Shown in pieces: positions 1-5,460 of a stretch of DNA of 6,978 bases. Position numbers and translations under genes: made by a program. Position 1 is the stretch's first letter. The number at the start of each line of letters is the position of its first letter. Source of the stretch: Rhodospirillaceae bacterium. GTDB taxonomy: Bacteria; Pseudomonadota; Alphaproteobacteria; UBA8366; GCA-2717185. Under the pieces are notes generated by a model. The model saw only the letters and a program-made list of their open reading frames with translations, had not been told where the DNA came from and ran no database searches. Location of the stretch: the NCBI GenBank assembly GCA_028817685.1, contig JAPPPC010000657.1, forward strand, positions 1 to 6,978. Reading direction: 5' to 3'.

Positions 1-1109
1 CAACGGTCGACGCCGTGGCGGGCTACATGATCGCGGAAGACAAAAGCCTGGCGACGCTGCCCGTTGCCAGTCAGTTCCTCGCCACCATGCTGACAACCAT
101 TCCCGCGTCGCTCTTCATGCGGCGTTACGGCCGCCGTGCCGGCTTTACCGTGGGACAATTGATCGGGTTAGGTGGCGCGGTACTGGCCGGTTTCTCGATC
201 TACCAGTTCAACTTTCCGCTGTTTGTGGTCGGTTCCTTCATGATCGGCATGCACAACGCGTTTTGGCAGTATTTCCGGTTTGCCGCCGCGGATACGGCGA
301 GCGAGGCGTTTCGTCCCCGGGCGATTTCCTATGTCTTGGCCGGTGGTGTCCTGGCGGCGGTTATCGGACCGGAGTTGGCCAAACTCAGTGTCGATTTCTT
401 CGAACCGGTGAAGTTCGCCGGTTGCTACGCCGCTTTCGTGATCGTCGTTCTGATTTCCATCTCGGTTTTGCAGTTCATTGAAATTCCGCGGGCCGGCGAC
501 CAAGAGCGCCGCGATACGGGGCGGCCGGTCATCGAAATCGCACGCCAACCGAAATTCATCGTTGCCGTCATGTCGTCGATGCTCGGCTACGGCGTTATGG
601 CGTTGGTCATGACCGCAACACCGCTGGCGATGGTTGCCTGCGGTCATAACTTCAACGACACCGCCTTCGTTATCCAGTGGCATATGCTGGGTATGTTTGC
701 CCCAAGCTTTTTCACGGGGAACCTGATCGGCCGCTTTGGCGCGACGAAGATCATCATGGCGGGCGTCGTCTTGATGGTGGCGTCCATCTCCACGGCGCTA
801 TCGGGGATTTCCGTCGTTCAATTCTGGGGCGCACTGGTGTGTCTGGGGCTCGGCTGGAATTTCATGTTCATCGGCGGCACAACGCTTCTGACCGAGACCT
901 ACGTTCCGGCGGAACGCGCCAAAACCCAGGCCTTGCACGATTTCCTGGTCTTTTCGACCGTCGCGGCGAGCGCCTTTTCGTCCGGAGCGATTCAGCACAC
1001 GCTGGGCTGGGAGTGGATCAATATCGCCATGATTCCGCCGATGTTCCTGGTGGTAGTCGGGCTAATCTGGCTACGTTTCGTGACCAGGCAGCAAATCGCG
1101 ACCTCCTGA
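1..1109 (+). CDS. Major facilitator superfamily (MFS) transporter, 5' end cut by window
   Basis: This is a multi-pass inner-membrane transporter; the substrate cannot be told. The frame is open to the left edge (first whole codon at 3), so the GTG at 15 is probably internal. About 368 residues are visible, against roughly 400 for a 12-helix MFS protein, so part of the first helix is probably missing. Counting from the codon at 15, the loop after the second helix carries RRYGRRAGF (about residues 36-44), a form of the MFS motif A between helices 2 and 3. A polar central loop (about 158-180, PRAGDQERRD...) divides the two halves. The second half repeats the pattern with NLIGRFGATK. About eleven hydrophobic segments are visible, and the protein ends just after the last helix (FVTRQQIATS). 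It shares no operon signal with hppA, being separated from it by 199 nt. MFS assignment is firm; subfamily is unknown. Confidence 0.85.
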   Translation, partial: TVDAVAGYMIAEDKSLATLPVASQFLATMLTTIPASLFMRRYGRRAGFTVGQLIGLGGAVLAGFSIYQFNFPLFVVGSFMIGMHNAFWQYFRFAAADTASEAFRPRAISYVLAGGVLAAVIGPELAKLSVDFFEPVKFAGCYAAFVIVVLISISVLQFIEIPRAGDQERRDTGRPVIEIARQPKFIVAVMSSMLGYGVMALVMTATPLAMVACGHNFNDTAFVIQWHMLGMFAPSFFTGNLIGRFGATKIIMAGVVLMVASISTALSGISVVQFWGALVCLGLGWNFMFIGGTTLLTETYVPAERAKTQALHDFLVFSTVAASAFSSGAIQHTLGWEWINIAMIPPMFLVVVGLIWLRFVTRQQIATS

Positions 1110-1237
1110 AGGCTTAGGCGCGGCGAGGTGCCGCAGGCGCGAGCAGTAGCATTTCCGTTCACCGGTTGCGTTTCGGGGGACGTTCTGGCATGTTCCCGCC
1201 GATTTTTCGCCCGGTACCGATTCGATTTTCGGGTCTA

Positions 1238-1252
1238 GAACGTTCATTGAAC
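1238..1252. promoter_or_regulatory. Possible operator GAAC-N7-GAAC upstream of hppA
   Basis: The sequence GAACGTTCATTGAAC is an exact GAAC-N7-GAAC direct repeat, equal to GTTC-N7-GTTC on the other strand. That is the core described for LexA (SOS) boxes in alphaproteobacteria. Its first eight bases are also a palindrome, GAACGTTC. It lies 56 nt upstream of the hppA ATG. More GTTC or GAAC half-sites lie at 1157, 1182, 1192 and 1291. hppA is not a known SOS gene, so another repressor or chance is possible. I found no convincing sigma-70 promoter in 1110-1308 and nothing else there that reads as a gene. Confidence 0.3.
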
Positions 1253-1308
1253 GCTACGGACAGGGCTATTGGGGTGTTTCCTTACAACGAGAACGGGATG
1301 GGTCAGTG

Positions 1309-3369
1309 ATGCTTTGGTTCGTCATTGCCTGTGGCGCGATTGCGCTACTTTACGGGATTTTCGCCGGCCGCGCGGTGCTCAGCGCCAGCGCCGGCAACGA
1401 GCGGATGCAGGAGATTGCGAGTGCCATTCAAGAGGGCGCGAGCGCCTATTTGAATAGGCAATACAGGGCGATCGGTATCGTCGGCGTGGTGGTCGCCGTC
1501 ATTCTGTTCTTTACGCTCGGCGGCCACGCCACCACCGGTTTCGTCATTGGCGCCATACTGTCCGGCGCGGCTGGCTATATCGGCATGCTGATTTCGGTGC
1601 GCGCCAATGTCCGGACGACGGAAGCGTCGCGTACCGGTCTGGCCGAAGGCCTGTCGATTTCGTTCCGTTCCGGCGCGGTGACCGGCATGTTGGTGGCCGG
1701 CCTCGCGCTGCTGTCGATCTCGGTCTACTACAAGATCATGCTGGGCCAGGGCGTCGATGAGAAGACGCTGATCAACGGCTTGATCGGGTTGGCGTTCGGC
1801 GCTTCTCTGATCTCCATCTTCGCCCGTCTCGGCGGCGGTATCTTCACCAAAGGTGCGGATGTCGGCGCCGACCTGGTCGGCAAGGTCGAAGCGGGCATCC
1901 CCGAGGATGACCCCCGCAACCCGGCCGTGATCGCGGACAATGTCGGCGACAATGTCGGCGACTGCGCGGGCATGGCCGCGGACCTGTTCGAGACCTATGT
2001 CGTGACGGTCGGCGCGACCATGGTTCTGGCGCTGATCTACGGCATCGACGGCAACTTCCTGCTCTATCCGATGGCCATCGGCGGTGTCTGCCTGGTCGCG
2101 TCCATCGTCGCGACCTTCTTCGTGCGGGTCGGCGCCAGCGGTAACATCATGGGCGCGCTTTATAAGGGTTTCTTCGGCAGCGCCATCATCTCCGCCGTCC
2201 TCTTATGGCCGGTCACGTCGCATGTGGTCGGCATGGACACGAAGATGGATGTCGCCGGTGTCGCCTTTACCGGCATGTCGCTGTTCTGGTGCGGCATCGT
2301 CGGGCTGGTTCTGACGGGGCTGATCGTCTGGGTGACGGAGTATTACACCTCCACCGAGTACCGGCCCGTCCGGTCGGTGGCGAAGTCGTCCGAAACCGGG
2401 CACGGCACCAATGTGATCCAGGGGCTGGCGATTTCCATGGAAGCGACGGCGGTACCGGCGGTGCTGATCTGCATCGCCATCGTCGTGACCTATCAGTTGG
2501 CCGGCGTCATCGGCATCGCCATCGCGGTCACCACCATGCTGGCGCTGGCCGGCATGGTCGTCGCGCTCGATGCCTACGGACCGGTGACGGACAATGCGGG
2601 CGGCATCGCCGAAATGGCGGAGCTTGACGACAGCGTCCGGAATACCACCGACGCACTCGATGCGGTCGGCAACACGACCAAGGCCGTCACCAAGGGCTAT
2701 GCCATTGGCTCCGCCGGTCTCGGTGCGTTGGTACTGTTCGCGGCCTATACCGCGGACCTGGACCGGTTCTTCGGCGATCTGAACGTCAACTTCGCTCTCA
2801 GCAACCCCTATGTCGTGGTCGGCCTCTTCGTCGGCGGTCTGCTACCCTACCTCTTCGGGGCGCTCGGCATGACCGCGGTCGGCCGGGCCGGCGGCGCGGT
2901 CGTCATGGAAGTTCGGCGGCAATTCAAGGACATTCCGGGCATCATGGAAGGCACGGCGAAGCCGGAATACGGGACCTGCGTCGACATGCTGACCAAGCGG
3001 GCGATCAGCGAAATGATCGTGCCGTCGCTGTTGCCGGTGCTCAGCCCGATCGTGCTGTATTACATCATTATCGCTGTCGCCGATCAGGCAGCCGCCTTCG
3101 CGGCGGTGGGGGCGATGCTGCTCGGTGTGATCATCACGGGGCTGTTCGTCGCCATCTCGATGACGGCGGGCGGCGGTGCTTGGGACAACGCCAAGAAGTA
3201 TATCGAGGACGGCAATCACGGCGGCAAAGGCTCAGACGCCCACCATGCTGCGGTGACCGGCGATACGGTCGGCGATCCCTACAAGGATACGGCGGGACCG
3301 GCGGTCAACCCGATGATCAAGATCACGAACATCGTCGCACTGTTGCTGCTGGCGATGCTTGCACACTAG
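1309..3369 (+). CDS. hppA: Membrane-bound proton-translocating pyrophosphatase, K+-independent type
   Basis: This inner-membrane enzyme hydrolyses pyrophosphate and uses the energy to move protons out of the cytoplasm. The 686-residue length and roughly 16 hydrophobic segments are normal for the family. Numbering from the ATG, the pyrophosphate/Mg site is seen as DVGADLVGKVE (184-194) and DNVGDNVGDCAGMAADLFE (210-228), whose repeated DNVG is encoded by a tandem 12-mer at 1936-1959. The C-terminal active-site blocks are WDNAKK (625-630) and GDTVGDPYKDTAGPAVNP (651-668). In GNTTKAVTKG the lysine is K458 and the following threonine is T461. Lysine here, instead of the alanine of potassium-dependent enzymes, marks the K+-independent class, as in Rhodospirillum rubrum. 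A GTG directly before the ATG (1306) is an alternative start adding one residue; ATG was preferred by codon type. A strong hairpin follows the stop, so the gene is probably transcribed alone. Confidence 0.97.
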   Translation: MLWFVIACGAIALLYGIFAGRAVLSASAGNERMQEIASAIQEGASAYLNRQYRAIGIVGVVVAVILFFTLGGHATTGFVIGAILSGAAGYIGMLISVRANVRTTEASRTGLAEGLSISFRSGAVTGMLVAGLALLSISVYYKIMLGQGVDEKTLINGLIGLAFGASLISIFARLGGGIFTKGADVGADLVGKVEAGIPEDDPRNPAVIADNVGDNVGDCAGMAADLFETYVVTVGATMVLALIYGIDGNFLLYPMAIGGVCLVASIVATFFVRVGASGNIMGALYKGFFGSAIISAVLLWPVTSHVVGMDTKMDVAGVAFTGMSLFWCGIVGLVLTGLIVWVTEYYTSTEYRPVRSVAKSSETGHGTNVIQGLAISMEATAVPAVLICIAIVVTYQLAGVIGIAIAVTTMLALAGMVVALDAYGPVTDNAGGIAEMAELDDSVRNTTDALDAVGNTTKAVTKGYAIGSAGLGALVLFAAYTADLDRFFGDLNVNFALSNPYVVVGLFVGGLLPYLFGALGMTAVGRAGGAVVMEVRRQFKDIPGIMEGTAKPEYGTCVDMLTKRAISEMIVPSLLPVLSPIVLYYIIIAVADQAAAFAAVGAMLLGVIITGLFVAISMTAGGGAWDNAKKYIEDGNHGGKGSDAHHAAVTGDTVGDPYKDTAGPAVNPMIKITNIVALLLLAMLAH

Positions 3370-3380
3370 AGAGAGACGAT

Positions 3381-3420
3381 CGCGGTATTTGGAGTCGCCT
3401 TTGGCGTTCCAAATACCGCG
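3381..3420. terminator. Nested hairpin between convergent hppA and bamE, probable bidirectional terminator
   Basis: Arms CGCGGTATTTGGA (3381-3393) and TCCAAATACCGCG (3408-3420) are perfect complements over 13 bp. Inside them CGCC (3396-3399) and GGCG (3403-3406) can pair around a TTT loop, making one long, nearly continuous stem. It starts 11 nt after the hppA stop and lies 42 nt beyond the bamE stop, as expected of a shared terminator for convergent genes. Neither side has a real T run; the minus side is only pyrimidine-rich (TCTCTCTC). It could therefore act as a 3'-end stabiliser rather than a classic intrinsic terminator. Confidence 0.65.
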
Positions 3421-3462
3421 TGACTCAGATCTAGGCCCGAAAGAGTGGGGCGCGCTGAGGCG

Positions 3463-3906
3463 TTATTGAGTGCCGAAGCGGCCTAAATTTCCGAGGAGTT
3501 GGTCAAGGATCGAAAGATCCTTGCCGGCGGTCGGGGTCGTTCGGTCCACCATGCCGACTTCGCGCAGATCGTCCTTGTTGTATCGATGGACCGCCTCGAC
3601 GATATCGCGCTCGTTGAAATAAATCGCGATCACCTGTTGATCGAGGACCTTTTCTTGCAGGAAGGCAAATTTCTCCGTCTTCCGGCTGATGTAGTACCAG
3701 ACCTTGTCATCGAAGGTACCAAGCGTGGATGGTGTTCCCAGGATTTCGGCAACCTCGTTGCGGTTCTGCTCGCCGACTTGGATTTTCGACAGTTGCTCCT
3801 CGCGTGGCAGATTGCCCCGCACGGCGATGCGGGGGGCACACGCGCTAATTAGGAGAGCGAGGGCCAAGGCAGAAGCGATGCTGGTCGATGTGGAACGCCG
3901 TAACAT
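3463..3906 (-). CDS. bamE: Outer membrane protein assembly factor BamE (SmpA/OmlA family lipoprotein)
   Basis: BamE is a lipoprotein subunit of the Bam complex that inserts beta-barrel proteins into the outer membrane. From the ATG at 3906 the protein has 147 residues. A basic start (MLRRS) and hydrophobic stretch (about 10-22) lead to lipobox ISAC with C23 as the lipidation site. Ala at +2 fits outer-membrane sorting. The SmpA/OmlA core follows: IQVGEQNRNEVAEILGTPS (42-60), VWYYIS (69-74), then strand-like VIAIYFN. The C-terminal tail, after about residue 110, is polar with no recognised motif. The frame extends upstream to a TTG at 3969, but that TTG is the first half of a TTGACA -35 box and would put 21 residues before the signal peptide, so the ATG is preferred. 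It is convergent with hppA and divergent from the chaperone gene. Confidence 0.88.
   Translation of the reverse strand: MLRRSTSTSIASALALALLISACAPRIAVRGNLPREEQLSKIQVGEQNRNEVAEILGTPSTLGTFDDKVWYYISRKTEKFAFLQEKVLDQQVIAIYFNERDIVEAVHRYNKDDLREVGMVDRTTPTAGKDLSILDQLLGNLGRFGTQ
3504..3523. repeat. Perfect inverted repeat with GAAA loop inside the 3' part of bamE
   Basis: Arms CAAGGATC (3504-3511) and GATCCTTG (3516-3523) pair over 8 bp around GAAA. Read on the plus strand the loop is a C(GAAA)G tetraloop of the stable GNRA type; in the bamE mRNA the loop is UUUC. No T run follows on either strand, so it is not a plain terminator. It lies in codons for the polar C-terminal tail of BamE. Confidence 0.5.
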
Positions 3907-3940
3907 TTTGTCCGCTGCGATGCTGACACCGTCGCCGCGC

Positions 3941-3969
3941 AAGGTGCACACCGGATTGAGTCGTGTCAA
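3941..3969 (-). promoter_or_regulatory. Candidate sigma-70 promoter for bamE
   Basis: On the minus strand a perfect TTGACA (3969-3964) is followed by a 17-nt spacer and CACCTT (3946-3941). The -10 matches TATAAT only at A2 and T6, the two most important positions. Transcription would start near 3934, about 28 nt before the bamE ATG. The -35 is convincing; the -10 is weak. Confidence 0.42.
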
Positions 3970-3991
3970 TGGCCGTGCGGCGCGATATCAT
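3963..3991 (+). promoter_or_regulatory. Candidate sigma-70 promoter for the chaperone-yceD genes
   Basis: GTGTCA (3963-3968, four of six matches to TTGACA), a 17-nt spacer and TATCAT (3986-3991, five of six matches to TATAAT) form a plausible rightward promoter. A start near 3998 would give a leader of about 70 nt. Its -35 shares bases 3964-3968 with the -35 of the bamE promoter on the other strand. Confidence 0.33.
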
Positions 3992-4020
3992 CGGGTTGAG
4001 GTACGGTGAATGTCTGATGG

Positions 4021-4038
4021 GCACGCGCGTGCGCGCGT
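4021..4038. repeat. Alternating purine-pyrimidine tract with 12-bp palindrome
   Basis: GCACGCGCGTGC (4021-4032) is a perfect palindrome, and the strict purine-pyrimidine alternation continues through GCGCGT to 4038, 18 nt in all. It lies 30 nt before the chaperone ATG in the divergent intergenic region. Such tracts can adopt Z-DNA under negative supercoiling or serve as a dyad protein site; which, if either, applies here is not shown. Confidence 0.5.
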
Positions 4039-4068
4039 CACCTCTCGCACTACGGGAATGCTGCGATA

Positions 4069-4620
4069 ATGGGTTGGTCTCTGCGCAAACTATTCGGTCG
4101 CTCGTCACTCGATATCGCGGTACGCCAGTCCTATATCGCGACGGTCGAGCAGGCGCGGCAGCCCGTTTTTTATGAAGACTGGTCGGTTCCCGATTCGGCG
4201 ATTGGGCGTTTCGACGTGATCGCCCTGCACTGTTTTCTGGTATTGCACCGGTTGAAAAGCGAACCGCTTGCGCAAAAGTTCTCGGAAGCCTTTTGCGAGA
4301 CGCTGTTCGACGATATGGACCGGAACCTGCGGGAGATGGGTGTCGGCGATCTGAGCGTGGGCAAGAAAATGCGAAAGCTGGCGGAGGGTTTTTTCGGTCG
4401 TGCCGCCGCCTATGAAAGCGCGCTGAGCGAGAGTGATGAGCGGCTGCACGCTGTTTTGCGGCGAAACCTGTATGCCGAGGCCGACCCGGGGAGCGCTTCG
4501 CTGCAGCAACTGGCGAGCTATGTTCGGCGCAGTGTGGCCCTTCTGGCCGAACAGGAGGTTGCCACATTGATCGAGGGGCAGATTGAGTTTGCGACGTTGG
4601 CCCAGGAAACGGATCGGTAG
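4069..4620 (+). CDS. Ubiquinol-cytochrome c chaperone (CBP3/UQCC1 family)
   Basis: The family assists assembly of the cytochrome bc1 complex; the mitochondrial members Cbp3/UQCC1 act on newly made cytochrome b. The 183-residue protein is normal for alphaproteobacterial members and consists mostly of the conserved domain. Visible marks are RQPVFYEDWSVPDS (30-43), the helix FDVIALHCFLVLHRLK (48-63), and the family hallmark LREMGVGDLSVGKKMRK (87-103) followed by FFGRAAAY (108-115). There is no signal peptide or membrane segment, so it should act in the cytoplasm or at the inner face of the membrane. The ATG is preceded by a weak GGGA only (4054-4057) and by a three-codon ORF whose TAA overlaps it. 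The stop is 2 nt from yceD, indicating co-transcription. Family assignment is firm; the role in bacteria is inferred from homologues. Confidence 0.88.
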   Translation: MGWSLRKLFGRSSLDIAVRQSYIATVEQARQPVFYEDWSVPDSAIGRFDVIALHCFLVLHRLKSEPLAQKFSEAFCETLFDDMDRNLREMGVGDLSVGKKMRKLAEGFFGRAAAYESALSESDERLHAVLRRNLYAEADPGSASLQQLASYVRRSVALLAEQEVATLIEGQIEFATLAQETDR

Positions 4621-4622
4621 AG

Positions 4623-5159
4623 ATGCAAGAGACGCCTGAATTCTCGAAAATTTTGCAGGTGGACAGCTTAAGCGAGGCTGCGAAGCGGGTCCGTTTGGAG
4701 GCGAACGATACCGAACGGGTGGCTCTTGCTGCACGGTTCGAGCTGATTTCCGTCGAATCACTGACCGGCGATCTGATCGTCGAGCGAGCAAAGGGAAGCG
4801 AACTGATTCGGGTCCGCGGGCGGATGGCCGCGGAGATTCGGCAATCCTGTGTGATATCCGGCGATCCGGTCGCCGCGACGATTGAGGAGACCGTGGATGA
4901 GCGCTTCGGCGAACCCGGCGACACGGATATCGAGATAGAAGTTTCCCTCGACGAAGAGGACCCGCCGGAGCCAATTGAGAACGGTGAAATCGATCTTGGC
5001 GAGGTCGTCGCGCAAATTCTGGGCGTCGCGATAGACCCGTATCCCAGGGCATCGGGAGCCGAAATTCCACAACAGTATCAAGCAGAAGAGGACGATTCGG
5101 TCGAAATGCGGAAGAACCCGTTCGAAGTCCTGTCATCCCTGAAGCGCGAAGGCGATTAG
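4623..5159 (+). CDS. yceD: YceD/DUF177 family protein, 23S rRNA accumulation factor homologue
   Basis: YceD-family proteins are needed for normal 23S rRNA levels in several bacteria and plants and are typically encoded beside rpmF. The 178-residue protein is recognised by the core RVRGRMAAEIRQSCVISGDPV-type segment (63-83) with a single cysteine at C76, a very acidic stretch (about 102-126), the ILGVAIDPYPR block, and the C-terminal NPFEVLSSLKR (165-175) that is common in this family. It is soluble, with no signal peptide or membrane helix. It starts 2 nt after the chaperone stop and lies 78 nt before rpmF. The ribosome-binding site is poor, so translation may be coupled to the chaperone gene. 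Identity as DUF177 is firm; the precise function is inferred from the family and its neighbour. Confidence 0.87.
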   Translation: MQETPEFSKILQVDSLSEAAKRVRLEANDTERVALAARFELISVESLTGDLIVERAKGSELIRVRGRMAAEIRQSCVISGDPVAATIEETVDERFGEPGDTDIEIEVSLDEEDPPEPIENGEIDLGEVVAQILGVAIDPYPRASGAEIPQQYQAEEDDSVEMRKNPFEVLSSLKREGD

Positions 5160-5166
5160 CGCGCGC

Positions 5167-5195
5167 TTGCTGTGCCGAACGTTTGTGTTTATGAA
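5167..5195 (+). promoter_or_regulatory. Candidate promoter in front of rpmF
   Basis: TTGCTG (5167-5172), a 17-nt spacer and TATGAA (5190-5195) match the sigma-70 pattern at eight of twelve positions. Transcription would begin around 5202, about 36 nt before the rpmF ATG. It would allow rpmF-plsX-fabH to be transcribed separately from the chaperone and yceD. Confidence 0.38.
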
Positions 5196-5237
5196 GTGCC
5201 CTCGATTTCTGGCCTGGATTGGTAAAAGAGAAAAATA

Positions 5238-5426
5238 ATGGCAGTTCCCAAGAGAAAGGTAACGCGATCCCGCCGCAATATGCGCCGATCGCACGATGCG
5301 CTGAAGCCATCGGTTTCCGTTGAATGTCCGAATTGTGGCGAACTTAAGCGCCCACATCATGTATGCTTGTCGTGTGGCTACTATGATGATGAACGGAACG
5401 AGGTCTTAGAAGCCTCGACGTACTAG
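5238..5426 (+). CDS. rpmF: 50S ribosomal protein bL32
   Basis: bL32 is a small structural protein of the large ribosomal subunit. The 62-residue product begins with the typical MAVPKRKVTRSRRNMRRSH, which binds rRNA, and contains a complete four-cysteine zinc ribbon: C30 and C33 (CPNC), then C43 and C46 (CLSC), with the family segment GELKRPHHVC between. It is thus the zinc-binding form, not the cysteine-less zinc-starvation paralogue. An AG-rich stretch (AAAAGAGAAAAATA) just before the ATG serves as a weak ribosome-binding site. The gene lies between yceD and plsX, the usual order; plsX starts 34 nt after its stop. Confidence 0.97.
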   Translation: MAVPKRKVTRSRRNMRRSHDALKPSVSVECPNCGELKRPHHVCLSCGYYDDERNEVLEASTY

Positions 5427-5449
5427 TACGCCGAACGAAAATTACGGGT

Positions 5450-5455
5450 AGGTGG
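5450..5455 (+). promoter_or_regulatory. Ribosome-binding site that decides the plsX start
   Basis: AGGTGG, five of six matches to AGGAGG, ends 5 nt before the GTG at 5461. The other in-frame GTG (5452) lies inside this motif and has no comparable site of its own, so 5461 is the better start. Confidence 0.55.
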
Positions 5456-5460
5456 AACAG

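Noticed and set aside
1120..1134. GC-rich hairpin (GCGGC, 5-nt loop, GCCGC) after the MFS stop as terminator
   Set aside because: Only 5 bp with no T run; such stems are common by chance at this base composition.
1166..1194. TTGCGT-17-CATGTT as an hppA promoter
   Set aside because: Weak at both hexamers and far from the gene; no better than other chance matches in the leader.
1182..1195. GTTC-N6-GTTC, resembling a second SOS-type box
   Set aside because: The gap is 6 rather than 7, so it does not match the known core; kept only as part of the half-site cluster.
1936..1959. Tandem 12-nt repeat GACAATGTCGGC x2 in hppA
   Set aside because: It encodes the conserved DNVGDNVG active-site motif of the family, so protein constraint explains it.
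2205..2627. Plus-strand out-of-frame open stretches inside hppA (and similar ones at 677-1117 and 3180-3434)
   Set aside because: His/Arg/Gly-rich shadow translations of real genes with no independent start signal.
3845..4924. A 359-codon minus-strand frame overlapping the bamE start, the divergent promoter region and the chaperone
   Set aside because: Low-complexity Arg/Ser/Pro composition and no family motif; it would also run through the bamE signal peptide in another frame.
4105..5310. A 401-codon open frame on the minus strand across the chaperone, yceD and rpmF
   Set aside because: It is longer than the genes it opposes, but its product is Arg/Pro/Ser-rich with no recognisable domain, and the plus strand encodes clear family members throughout. 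It is a side effect of GC-rich codon use.
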